NCBI GenBank assembly: GCA_902799875.1
Contig: CADCCH010000012.1
Span: 1-45,816 of the forward strand
From: an uncultured Bacteroidales bacterium
GTDB lineage: Bacteria; Bacteroidota; Bacteroidia; Bacteroidales; Paludibacteraceae
Direction of reading: 5' to 3'
DNA length: 45,816 nt
The position numbers were made by a program, and so were the translations under genes. A model generated the notes under the pieces. That model was not told the origin of the DNA, made no database searches, and worked only from the letters and a program-made list of their open reading frames with translations. Below are positions 34,502-42,701 of this stretch, piece after piece. The first letter of the stretch is position 1, and each line of letters opens with the position of its first letter.

Positions 34502-34524
34502 CAAAAAATCACACGATCTCTTGC
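34495..34524 (+). repeat. 30-nt terminator/promoter segment, copy 2 (identical at 1753-1782)
   Basis: Seven T, CAAAAAATCACACGATCTC and TTGC are the same as upstream of the AraC regulator gene. The two terminator stems upstream and the genes downstream differ. Confidence 0.85.
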
Positions 34525-34570
34525 ATATATCAAAAAAATGTTGTACTTTTGCAACGTCAAAAATGTTGCA
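34521..34570 (+). promoter_or_regulatory. Promoter with ATGTTGCA operator of the PBP-AraC regulator
   Basis: TTG (34521-34523), 20-nt spacer, TACTTTTG (34544-34551). Overlapping the end of the -7 box is an inverted repeat TGCAACGT (34550-34557), CAAAA, ATGTTGCA (34563-34570). The 13-mer CAAAAATGTTGCA (34558-34570) recurs exactly at 37621-37633 before the fructan SusC gene. Overlap with the start of transcription suggests autorepression. Confidence 0.6.
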
Positions 34571-34572
34571 CC

Positions 34573-36051
34573 ATGAGAAACATCATTATCAGTACCTTTG
34601 TTTTGCTCTTATTTCTAACGGGTTGTAGTACGCGTCAGCCGCAGTATCGTATCGGCGTAAGCCAGTGTTTGGACGATGCGTGGCGGCAGAAGATGAACTA
34701 TGAGATGGAGCGTGAGCTATTGCTTCATCCCGATATGGCGCTCTCGCGCCGTATAGCTTACGGCAGCAATGAGTTGCAGTGTGCCCAGATTGACAGTTTT
34801 GTCAGCGAGCGCGTAGATCTGCTGATAGTCAGCCCCAATGAGGCGGAGCAGGTACAACCTGCTGTGACGAGAGCTTATCGGGCAGGTATTCCTGTGATTG
34901 TAGCCGACCGCCGTGTCCCCGGTGACGAATGGACCGCTTTTATCGGCGGCGACAACTACAAGGTAGGCCGACTGATGGCGCAGTGGGTGATAGGAAAAGC
35001 GAGTGACAAAGGATCAAAGGCGAATAGGAAGCCGTTCGTTGTCCTGGAGGTAGCCGGATTGCCGGGATCAACTCCTGCTACGCTTCGCCATAAAGGAATG
35101 ATGGAAGGTATCGAAGAGGCGAAAGGCGAAGGGTTAGAGGCTAAAGTAGAGGTGCAGAGCGTGATGGGAAGATGGTACCAGGAGAATGCCTATGAGGTTG
35201 TCTCTGCTTATCTGGAGAATCACCCCTTGCCTGATGTTATCGTGGCGCATAACGACCTTATGGCTATCGGGGCTGCCGAAGCAGCGGGGGGTGTCCCCAT
35301 CATGGGCGTGGACGGCATTCATCCGGGCTTGCAGGCTATCGTAGATGGTAAAATAGAATGTTCCGCCACGTACTCTTCCCGCGGCGATATGATAATTGAT
35401 GCTGCCGCGCGTATAATCCATAAGGAATCGTACGTGCGCGATACGGTCTTGGAAACGACACTGGTGGATATCACGGCTGCCTATCCCATGCTCAAGCAGG
35501 ACGAAGCTATCACGCGTGATCTGGAGACCCTGCATATCGTGCAGATGCAGGCGGAAAGCAAATGGAAACAGTTACGCTTCGACCGAGTTGTACTGATCCT
35601 CTTTGTGGTGTTTTTCTTTATCCTGTTCGTCATCACTTTAGCCTATGTCTTCATCAAGCAACGTAAGATCCAAACGAAGATCAAGCATGATATCATCCCT
35701 CAGTTGGAGGAAGTACAAGAAGCAATTCAACTTAGTCGTCGTGATGTGGCGTTTGCCGAACGAATGAAACAGATCGTGGAAGACCACCTGACTGATCCGA
35801 ATCTGAACGTGGAGTATCTGGGTAGTGAGTTGGCGCTTAGTCGCACGCAGATATTCCGTCGTGTGAAGACCATTACCGGTAAGGGACCATTGGACTATAT
35901 CCGGGAACGTCGTCTGATCCGTGCAGACGAGTTATTGCGTACCACCGACATGACGGTGCAACAGGTGTCGATGGAACTCTGTTTCTCCTCTCCGGGTTAT
36001 TTTACCAAATGTTACAAAGAGTACTTCGGACATCTGCCGAGTGAACGATAA
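34573..36051 (+). CDS. Membrane-bound one-component regulator: periplasmic-binding-protein sensor, TM helix, AraC DNA-binding domain
   Basis: 492 residues. The N-terminal hydrophobic segment ends LFLTGC, which looks like a lipobox. A type I periplasmic sugar-binding domain (about 26-300: YRIGVSQCLDDAWRQKMNYE, VDLLIVSPNEA, IPVIVADRRV, VIVAHNDLMAIGAAEA) is followed by one transmembrane helix (about 339-362, rich in V/L/F), a short helical linker and a C-terminal AraC domain (about 397-492: VEYLGSELALSRTQIFRRVK, then VQQVSMELCFSSPGYFTKCY). No histidine kinase or receiver domain is present, unlike the hybrid two-component regulators that control levan loci in Bacteroides. It probably senses periplasmic fructose or a fructo-oligosaccharide. 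A TTG at 34549 lies inside the promoter; ATG 34573 is the start. Confidence 0.85.
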   Translation: MRNIIISTFVLLLFLTGCSTRQPQYRIGVSQCLDDAWRQKMNYEMERELLLHPDMALSRRIAYGSNELQCAQIDSFVSERVDLLIVSPNEAEQVQPAVTRAYRAGIPVIVADRRVPGDEWTAFIGGDNYKVGRLMAQWVIGKASDKGSKANRKPFVVLEVAGLPGSTPATLRHKGMMEGIEEAKGEGLEAKVEVQSVMGRWYQENAYEVVSAYLENHPLPDVIVAHNDLMAIGAAEAAGGVPIMGVDGIHPGLQAIVDGKIECSATYSSRGDMIIDAAARIIHKESYVRDTVLETTLVDITAAYPMLKQDEAITRDLETLHIVQMQAESKWKQLRFDRVVLILFVVFFFILFVITLAYVFIKQRKIQTKIKHDIIPQLEEVQEAIQLSRRDVAFAERMKQIVEDHLTDPNLNVEYLGSELALSRTQIFRRVKTITGKGPLDYIRERRLIRADELLRTTDMTVQQVSMELCFSSPGYFTKCYKEYFGHLPSER

Positions 36052-36086
36052 AGTACCATAAATTGTCAAATCTCGCACAGTAAATG

Positions 36087-36106
36087 CAGAAAAAATGCAT
36101 TTTCTG
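36087..36106. promoter_or_regulatory. Inverted repeat upstream of the abiE promoter
   Basis: CAGAAAA (36087-36093), AATGCA, TTTTCTG (36100-36106). It lies between the regulator gene and the -33 box of the toxin-antitoxin operon. There is no T-run of note; it may be an antitoxin operator or a weak terminator. Confidence 0.35.
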
Positions 36107-36126
36107 TACGTAAAAATACGATTTTA

Positions 36127-36158
36127 TTTGCATATATCCGGAAAAAGCAGTACCTTTG
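36127..36158 (+). promoter_or_regulatory. -33/-7 promoter of the abiE pair
   Basis: TTTG (36127-36130), 20-nt spacer, TACCTTTG (36151-36158) then CAGCG. The GTG start of the antitoxin lies only 5 nt after the box. Confidence 0.8.
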
Positions 36159-36162
36159 CAGC

Positions 36163-36795
36163 GTGGTTTCGAATTGGAATATATTACGTCCGTTGGGAAA
36201 TGTACCGGTTAGTACCGCAGTACTGAAGTCGTTGCTTATAGGTTACAGTAATCCGAATGCAAAAATTAAGTTGTGGGTTGAACAGGGATTTCTTGTTCCG
36301 TTGAAGCGTGGATTATATGTTGTGTCGCAAGAAGTCACGCAGCAAGAGCCCTGTTTGGGGCTTATAGCGAACCATCTCTATGTGCCTAGTTATGTGTCTA
36401 TGCAATTTGCATTACGGCATTATGGCTTGATTCCGGAACGAGTGATGTTAGTCACGAATATTACGACCTGTCACGCACGTAGTTTTAGCAATTCTTTGGG
36501 TTCGTTTGCATACCATAACGTGAGTCGTGCTTATTTCGCATTAGGGGTAACATCGACTTCGGATGGTGCATCGTCCTATATGATGGCAACGCCGGAAAAG
36601 GCATTGGTGGATACGATTCTTTTTACTTCCAAAGTACCAAATTCTTTAGTGGGATTGCGCCAATTCTTGGAGGAAGATATGCGTTTCGAGATGGACGCAT
36701 TGCATTCTATGGATATATCGCTATTACAAGCCATCGCGGAAGTCGCACCTAAGCAAACTATCATACAAAACCTGATAACTCTATGCCAACGATGA
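36163..36795 (+). CDS. AbiEi-family antitoxin (type IV toxin-antitoxin)
   Basis: 210 residues. An N-terminal winged-helix type region (about 1-60: PVSTAVLKSLLIGYSNPNAKIKLWVEQGFLVPLKRGLYVV) is followed by the AbiEi/transcriptional-regulator core with NHLYVPSYVSMQFALRHYGLIPE and ATPEKALVDTI. Proteins of this type repress their own operon and counter the AbiEii toxin. The GTG start at 36163 falls at or next to the predicted start of transcription, so the mRNA may be leaderless; no ATG occurs in frame before about codon 80. It overlaps the toxin gene by 13 nt. Confidence 0.82.
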   Translation: MVSNWNILRPLGNVPVSTAVLKSLLIGYSNPNAKIKLWVEQGFLVPLKRGLYVVSQEVTQQEPCLGLIANHLYVPSYVSMQFALRHYGLIPERVMLVTNITTCHARSFSNSLGSFAYHNVSRAYFALGVTSTSDGASSYMMATPEKALVDTILFTSKVPNSLVGLRQFLEEDMRFEMDALHSMDISLLQAIAEVAPKQTIIQNLITLCQR

Positions 36796-37613
36796 CGATT
36801 TTTGATGAGATGGTAGCGGCATACAACCCTCAAAATGCCGAACAGCGCCTCAACGCGCAACACCAAGCGATGCAACAAATAGTGCTTGCCGGCCTTCAAA
36901 AAGGTGGATTCTTTGAACATGCGGCTTTCTATGGAGGCACATGTCTGCGAATCTTCTATAACTTGCCGCGTTTCTCGGAAGACATGGATTTCTCGCTGAC
37001 GGAGAAGAATCCGAGTATCCACTTGGAGAACTATTTCCAAGCCATCCAAGACGTTTTTGCGTTCACCGGCAAGGAGGTAGTTATTACGAAAAAAGAGAAA
37101 CTCAACTTCGGTCGCGTGGAATCCGCATTCCTCAAAGAAGATACTTCGGCTTATGATATTGTTTTCCGGACAGAAAAAACGATTAAGGTGAAGATAGAAT
37201 TAGATACGGATCCTCCGTTATTGTTCGATACAGAGCAAAAACTACTGATGAAACCCTATTCGTTGATGGTGCGTTGTTTTACGTTACCGGACTTGTTTGC
37301 CGGTAAGATGCACGCTTTGGTTTATCGTAATTGGAAGAGTCGCGTGAAGGGTCGCGATTGGTACGATTTTGAGTGGTATATTCGATTTAATGTCCCTTTG
37401 AATTTTAAGCATCTGCAAGAACGAATCAGGGAGTTTAGCGGAAAAGAAGTGTCGAAGGAAGAGTTTATGCAGTTATTACGCGAACGACTCTCAACAGCCG
37501 ATATAAATCAGGTAAAGCAAGACGTGCTTCCGTTTGTGGATCGTCCCTCGGACTTAAATATCTGGTCTAATGACTATTTCCTGCAATTAGCAGACAAGTT
37601 ACGGTTTGAGTGA
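36783..37613 (+). CDS. AbiEii-family nucleotidyltransferase toxin
   Basis: 276 residues. The nucleotidyltransferase motif is complete: GGTCLRIFYNLPRFSEDMDF (residues 51-70) with GG at 51-52 and Asp67/Asp69. KMHALVYRNWKSRVKGRDWYDFEW is the other conserved block. Related enzymes transfer nucleotides to tRNA or other targets and stop growth when not countered by AbiEi; some act in phage defence. It is coupled to the antitoxin by a 13-nt overlap. Starts at 36783 and 36792 are both possible. The pair stands between the PBP-AraC regulator gene and the fructan genes, more AT-rich than either side, which suggests insertion. Confidence 0.88.
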   Translation: MPTMTIFDEMVAAYNPQNAEQRLNAQHQAMQQIVLAGLQKGGFFEHAAFYGGTCLRIFYNLPRFSEDMDFSLTEKNPSIHLENYFQAIQDVFAFTGKEVVITKKEKLNFGRVESAFLKEDTSAYDIVFRTEKTIKVKIELDTDPPLLFDTEQKLLMKPYSLMVRCFTLPDLFAGKMHALVYRNWKSRVKGRDWYDFEWYIRFNVPLNFKHLQERIREFSGKEVSKEEFMQLLRERLSTADINQVKQDVLPFVDRPSDLNIWSNDYFLQLADKLRFE

Positions 37614-37620
37614 GAAATAA

Positions 37621-37684
37621 CAAAAATGTTGCAAAATATGTTACATTTGTTGCGGTGAAACATCAGTAGTATATTTTGCAACAT
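37621..37684. promoter_or_regulatory. Long inverted-repeat operator upstream of the fructan SusC
   Basis: ATGTTGCAAAATAT (37626-37639) and ATATTTTGCAACAT (37671-37684) are a perfect 14-bp inverted repeat. Between them lie more ATGTT/ACAT half sites (ATGTTACAT at 37638-37646, AACAT near 37659-37663). The right arm ends 5 nt before the -33 box. The same ATGTTGCA box marks the leader of the regulator gene at 34573, so this is the likely activator site of that regulator. Confidence 0.65.
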
Positions 37685-37689
37685 TATTT

Positions 37690-37721
37690 TTTGCGCATGT
37701 GCGAAAAAGCGCGTACTTTTG
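37690..37721 (+). promoter_or_regulatory. -33/-7 promoter of the fructan operon
   Basis: TTTG (37690-37693), 20-nt spacer, TACTTTTG (37714-37721) then CAGCG. It leaves a leader of about 55 nt before the SusC start. Confidence 0.8.
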
Positions 37722-37781
37722 CAGCGGAATTGAGTTTTACTCAGTTTCGTTGCTTGACTTTTATTTAAATTTTAACATATC

Positions 37782-40700
37782 ATGAATTCAAAAAGTGTAT
37801 TTTTAGCCTTTCTTTGGATGCTATGCTTCACGGCATTCGCTCAGGCGCAAGTGACTGCGACGGGTGTTGTGGTAGATGCAGCAACGGGTGAGCCGATCAT
37901 TGGCGCGTCTGTACTGGAGGAAGGCTCATCGAATGGTACAATCACCGATTTCGATGGTAATTTCCAATTGAACGTAGCCTCGGGAGCCAAACTGGTAATC
38001 TCGTATGTGGGCTACAAGACTCAGAACTTGGCAGCCGCCGCCAACCTCAGTATCCGTCTCGCCGAGGACAGCGAGGTGCTGGAGGAGGTGGTAGTAACCG
38101 GTTATACGACGCAGCGCAAGGCGGATTTGACGGGCGCTGTCAGTGCCGTCAGTGCCAAGGACTTGGAGAAACAGCAGGAGAACAACCCGATGAAAGCCCT
38201 GCAGGGTAAGATCCCGGGTATGAACATCTCCGCCGACGGTAACCCCTCCGGTGCGGCAACGGTCCGTATCCGTGGTATCGGTACGCTCAACGACAACGAC
38301 CCGCTCTATATCATCGACGGTGTGCCTACCAAATCCGGTATGCATGAGTTGAACCCCAACGATATCGAGTCCATCCAGGTGTTGAAGGATGCCGCTTCGG
38401 CTTCTATCTACGGATCGCGTGCCGCGAACGGCGTCATTATCATCACCACCAAGAAGGGTGCGGAGGGTAAGATCCGCGTGGATTTGGACGCGAGCGTAGC
38501 GGTGCAGTCGTACACCAACCGGATGAAGGTGCTCAACTCCGAGGAGTTCGGCCGCGTGATGTGGCAGGGATATGTGAATGACCGCGAGAACCCGAACACC
38601 AATGCCTTGGGATACAGTTACGACTGGGGTTATGACGCGCAGGGTTATCCGGTGCTCAATAGTATGGTCATGAAAAAGTACCTCGACGATGCGGGAACGG
38701 TGCCTGCCGCCAACACGGACTGGTATGCCGAGACCACGCGCCCGGGCGTGATACAGAATTATAATGTGTCGGTATCCAACGGCGGTCAGAAGGGTAGTTC
38801 TTTCTTCTCGCTCGGATACTATCAGAACGATGGTGTCATCAAGACCTCGGATTTCTCCCGTTTCTCGGCGCGTATCAATACGGACTACAAGATCCTGAAG
38901 GACTACGTGACAATCGGTGAGAACTTCACGTTGAACAGAACATCCGAGGTTGCCGCTCCCGGCGGGTTCCTGCAGAATGTGCTGCAGTTCAACCCCTCGC
39001 TGCCGGTATATACCACGGAGGGCGAGTTCGCCGGTCCGGTAGGCGGTTACCCTGATCGTGAGAACCCGGTAGCACGTCTGCAGCGCAACAAAGACAACCG
39101 ATATACCTATTGGCGTATCTTCGGTAACGCGTTCATCAATATCAATCCCTACAAGGGCCTGAATATCCGCACCACGGCGGGTATTGACTATGCCCAGAAG
39201 AAACAACGTATCTTTACTTATCCCATCACGGAAGGTACAATGGCGAACGACAAGAACGCCGTAGAGGCAAAGCAGGAGCATTGGCTCAAATGGATGTGGA
39301 ACGCCATCATCACCTATAACCTGGATATCAACAAACACCGCGCAGACTTCCTGCTCGGTACCGAGTTGAACCGCGAGATTGATGAGTATTTCTCCGGCTA
39401 CAAAGAGGATTTCCTGTTGCTCAATACCAATTACATGTGGCCGGACGCAGGTGTAGGCCAGGCGCAGGCATATGGTAACGGAGACGGTTATTCGCTAATA
39501 TCCTTCTTCGGGAAAGCCAACTATAGTTACGACAACCGCTACCTCGTATCTCTGACGATGCGCTATGATGGTTCAAGCCGTTTCGGTAAAAACAACCGCT
39601 TTGCTTTCTTCCCCTCTGTTTCCGCCGGATGGCGTATCAGCGAGGAGAAGTTCATGCGCGGTGCGTCGAACTGGCTCAATGACCTCAAACTCCGTGCTTC
39701 GTGGGGACAGACCGGTAACCAGGATATATCCTCTACAGCCCGTTATTTCATCTATGTGAGCAACTACGGTATCAACGAGTCCGGCGGACAGAGCTATGGT
39801 ACCTCGTACGACATCGAAGGTACGAACGGCGGCCATACCCTTCAGTCCGGTTTTAAAAGGAACCAGATCGGTAATGATGATATCAAATGGGAGACAACCA
39901 CTCAGACCAACGTAGGTCTTGATTTCTCTTTCTTCCAGCAGACTTTCTACGGTACTCTCGACTGGTTCTACAAGCAGACCAAAGACATTCTCGTTCTCAT
40001 GGATGGTATCAGTACGATGGGTGAAGGCGGCTCAAAATGGATCAACGCCGGCGCGATGGATAATATGGGTGTGGAGTTGACGCTCGGCTACCGCAACCAG
40101 ACCAAGGGCGGCTTCAAGTATGACATCACCGCCAACCTCTCGCATTACAAGAACACCGTGACCAAACTGCCGGAGACGGTAGCGGCCCGTGGTACCTTCG
40201 GCGGTAACGGCGTGAAGTCCGTAGTCGGCCATGCCATGGGATCGCAGGTGGGGTATGTAGCCGATGGTATCTTCAAGAGCCAGGATGATATAGACAACCA
40301 TGCTATCCAGGAGGGCGCAGGTCTCGGACGTATCCGTTACCGTGACCTCAACGGAGACGGGCGTATCACCGAGGAGGACCAGACCTGGATCTATTCGCCG
40401 GTACCGGCCGTTTCGTTCGGCGCGAACTTCTATTTTGAGTACAAGGGCTTTGACCTCACCCTCTTCTTCCAAGGTGTCGGAGGCGTACAGGTGATCACGG
40501 ATCTCAAGAAGGAGACGGATATCTGGGCGGGTCTTAATATCGGTAACCTCAACAAAGGCGCACGCCTGTTAGACGCATGGTCCCCGACGAATCCCAATAG
40601 CGATATTCCGGCTGTTTCCCTCAAGGACAACAACAATGAGAAACGCGTGAGCTCGTATTGGGTGGAGGACGGTTCGTTCCTCAAACTCCGTAACCTCCAG

Positions 40701-40886
40701 TTAGGCTACAACCTTCCCAAAACCGCTTGCGACAAGATGAAGATGCAGAACTGGCGCTGGTTCGTTTCCGCCCAGAACGTATTCACCATTCATTCCAAGA
40801 GCTTCACCGGCGTAGATCCCGAGAACCCCAACTTCGGTTATCCTATCCCGCTGACCGTTACACTGGGAACAAAAGTAACATTCTAA
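37782..40886 (+). CDS. SusC-like TonB-dependent outer-membrane transporter (fructan locus)
   Basis: 1034 residues: signal peptide (ending AFAQAQ), carboxypeptidase-D-like domain (VTATGVVVDAATGEPIIGAS), TonB box region (EVLEEVVVTGYTTQRKADLTG), plug (NPMKALQGKIPGMNISADG, PLYIIDGVPT, VLKDAASASIYGSRAANG) and barrel ending LTVTLGTKVTF. It should import fructo-oligosaccharides with the SusD encoded 17 nt downstream. The substrate is inferred from the GH32 gene of the same operon. It differs clearly from the mannan SusC in the barrel. Confidence 0.95.
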   Translation: MNSKSVFLAFLWMLCFTAFAQAQVTATGVVVDAATGEPIIGASVLEEGSSNGTITDFDGNFQLNVASGAKLVISYVGYKTQNLAAAANLSIRLAEDSEVLEEVVVTGYTTQRKADLTGAVSAVSAKDLEKQQENNPMKALQGKIPGMNISADGNPSGAATVRIRGIGTLNDNDPLYIIDGVPTKSGMHELNPNDIESIQVLKDAASASIYGSRAANGVIIITTKKGAEGKIRVDLDASVAVQSYTNRMKVLNSEEFGRVMWQGYVNDRENPNTNALGYSYDWGYDAQGYPVLNSMVMKKYLDDAGTVPAANTDWYAETTRPGVIQNYNVSVSNGGQKGSSFFSLGYYQNDGVIKTSDFSRFSARINTDYKILKDYVTIGENFTLNRTSEVAAPGGFLQNVLQFNPSLPVYTTEGEFAGPVGGYPDRENPVARLQRNKDNRYTYWRIFGNAFININPYKGLNIRTTAGIDYAQKKQRIFTYPITEGTMANDKNAVEAKQEHWLKWMWNAIITYNLDINKHRADFLLGTELNREIDEYFSGYKEDFLLLNTNYMWPDAGVGQAQAYGNGDGYSLISFFGKANYSYDNRYLVSLTMRYDGSSRFGKNNRFAFFPSVSAGWRISEEKFMRGASNWLNDLKLRASWGQTGNQDISSTARYFIYVSNYGINESGGQSYGTSYDIEGTNGGHTLQSGFKRNQIGNDDIKWETTTQTNVGLDFSFFQQTFYGTLDWFYKQTKDILVLMDGISTMGEGGSKWINAGAMDNMGVELTLGYRNQTKGGFKYDITANLSHYKNTVTKLPETVAARGTFGGNGVKSVVGHAMGSQVGYVADGIFKSQDDIDNHAIQEGAGLGRIRYRDLNGDGRITEEDQTWIYSPVPAVSFGANFYFEYKGFDLTLFFQGVGGVQVITDLKKETDIWAGLNIGNLNKGARLLDAWSPTNPNSDIPAVSLKDNNNEKRVSSYWVEDGSFLKLRNLQLGYNLPKTACDKMKMQNWRWFVSAQNVFTIHSKSFTGVDPENPNFGYPIPLTVTLGTKVTF

Positions 40887-40903
40887 ATTGAAAGGGAAAA
40901 ATT

Positions 40904-42646
40904 ATGAAACATACAATGAATAAAATAGTACTTGGTACTTTGTCCCTTTGCACTTTGCTGCTTGCTTCCTGCGACAGTTTCCTGAACTACAATGAACCGC
41001 AGGCTACGCTAAGTCTGGAGCAGGCCACCGATCCGCAATATGTGGACAATGTGGTGATCTCCGCATATGCGGTGTTCATCTCCGCGGAGGATATCAACTC
41101 GTCCTTCTCGATGTGGAATTTCGACGTCCGCTCGGACGACGCCTACAAGGGCGGTAACGGTACCTCCGACGGCGACGTCTTCCACCAATTGGAAATCAGT
41201 CAGGGTATTCTTACCACCAACTGGAATATCAACGATATGTGGGTGCGCCTGTACAACTGTCTGAGTCGTGTCAATACCGCTATTGAAGTACTCAATAATA
41301 CGGACGAGGCGGATTATGAGTTGAAGGCGCAGCGGCTGGGAGAGATGTATTTCCTCCGTGCGTACGGTCATTTCCTGCTCAAACGGCTCTACAAGAACAT
41401 CCCGTTCGTCGTCAAGAGCAATATGACCCCCGATGAGTACAACGCTCTCACCAATACCGAGTATTCGAATAACGAGGGATGGCAGGTGATTGCCAATGAC
41501 CTGGAGAAGGCTTATGCCGTTCTGCCTGTTCGTCAAGAAGATAAGGGCCGTCCTACCAAAGCGGCTGCGGCTGCGCTCCTGGCGAAGGTCTATCTCTACA
41601 AGGCTTACCGTCAAGACAACCCCGGTTCCCACAAGGTGACCGAGATCAACGCGGAGGATCTGCAGCAGGTAATCAAATATACCGATCCCGCTATCTATTC
41701 GGAAGGCGGATACGGACTGGAGGCGGATTTCCACAACAACTTCCGTCCCGAACCGCAGTATGAGAACGGTATTGAGAGTATCTGGGCTATGCAGTATTCC
41801 ATGAACGACGGTACCAAGTACGGCAACCTCAACTGGTCATATGGTCTGATTGTTCCGAATATACCGGGCGTAACGGACGGCGGTTGCGATTTCTACAAGC
41901 CGAGCCAGAACCTCGTCAATGCGTTCCGTACCGACGATGCCGGGCTGCCGTATATAGATAATTTTAACGCCAAGTATTATGACAAGGACTCCGAGTCTGC
42001 CGATACCCGTCTTTTCCTGACAATCGGTATTCCGGGCTTACCCTATATGTTCAACCCCAAATACATGATGTCCACTACCAGCACTTGGAGCCGCTCCAAC
42101 GGTCTCTACGGCTATTATGTGTCGTTTAAACATAATGTCGATCCGGATGGCGGTTATCTGATCAAAGGTTCCTGGTGGGGTTCCCCGATGAACCGTATCG
42201 TCCTCCGATATGCTGACGTGATGCTCATGCGCGCCGAGGCGGAAGCGCAACTCGGTGTGGATCTCGCCGATGCCATGAAACAGGTGAACGAACTCCGTAA
42301 CCGCGCTTCTCAGAGCACAGGTGCTATCAATAATTATGATCTCAAATACGGCGTGACGATGAAGGTACGGCCTTATCCCGATGTCCCCGGACAGGAGGAA
42401 GTCCTCAAACGCGTCAAGATGGAGCGACGACTCGAGTTGGCTCTCGAGTCCGAGCGCTTCTTCGATCTCGTACGCTGGGGAGAAGCCAAGCCGGTCATTC
42501 AGAAATACTATGACGAGGAAGCTAAGAAATGCAACATCTACGAAGGGGCGACTTTCACGGCGGATAAGAATGAATACCTGCCTATCCCGCATGAGCAGAT
42601 AGCCGCTTCCAACGGCCATTTCAGGCAAAACATCGGAGGATGGTAA
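40904..42646 (+). CDS. SusD/RagB-family surface lipoprotein (fructan locus)
   Basis: 580 residues. The signal peptide ends in the lipobox LLASC, followed by DSFLNYNEPQ. The SusD body has LGEMYFLRAYGHFLLKRLYK, RPTKAAAAALLAKVYLYKA, RIVLRYADVMLMRAEAEAQL and KMERRLELALESERFFDLVRW. It binds fructan at the surface and lids the SusC channel. The gene order SusC-SusD-surface protein-GH32 is that of the Bacteroides levan locus. The signal-peptide region is encoded by a loose 7-bp-like pattern (TACTTTG, TCCCTTTG, CACTTTG). Confidence 0.94.
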   Translation: MKHTMNKIVLGTLSLCTLLLASCDSFLNYNEPQATLSLEQATDPQYVDNVVISAYAVFISAEDINSSFSMWNFDVRSDDAYKGGNGTSDGDVFHQLEISQGILTTNWNINDMWVRLYNCLSRVNTAIEVLNNTDEADYELKAQRLGEMYFLRAYGHFLLKRLYKNIPFVVKSNMTPDEYNALTNTEYSNNEGWQVIANDLEKAYAVLPVRQEDKGRPTKAAAAALLAKVYLYKAYRQDNPGSHKVTEINAEDLQQVIKYTDPAIYSEGGYGLEADFHNNFRPEPQYENGIESIWAMQYSMNDGTKYGNLNWSYGLIVPNIPGVTDGGCDFYKPSQNLVNAFRTDDAGLPYIDNFNAKYYDKDSESADTRLFLTIGIPGLPYMFNPKYMMSTTSTWSRSNGLYGYYVSFKHNVDPDGGYLIKGSWWGSPMNRIVLRYADVMLMRAEAEAQLGVDLADAMKQVNELRNRASQSTGAINNYDLKYGVTMKVRPYPDVPGQEEVLKRVKMERRLELALESERFFDLVRWGEAKPVIQKYYDEEAKKCNIYEGATFTADKNEYLPIPHEQIAASNGHFRQNIGGW

Positions 42647-42701
42647 TACCATTTGCCTTCTGGCCATGTACCATTTAATCATTTGATAATAAAGTAGTAT
42701 T

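Noticed and set aside
34549..34572. Upstream TTG start of the PBP-AraC regulator
   Set aside because: It overlaps the -7 box, so it would precede or coincide with the start of transcription; ATG 34573 directly begins the signal-anchor segment.
37926..39338. Very long reverse-strand open frame (470 codons) opposite the fructan SusC gene
   Set aside because: The + strand encodes an unambiguous SusC over the same bases; the reverse frame is a by-product of GC-rich third positions. The same holds for long reverse frames opposite 9876-10877 and 29523-30629.
42647..42701. Promoter before the DUF4960-like gene
   Set aside because: The AT-rich spacer has no TAnnTTTG; co-transcription with SusD is simpler.
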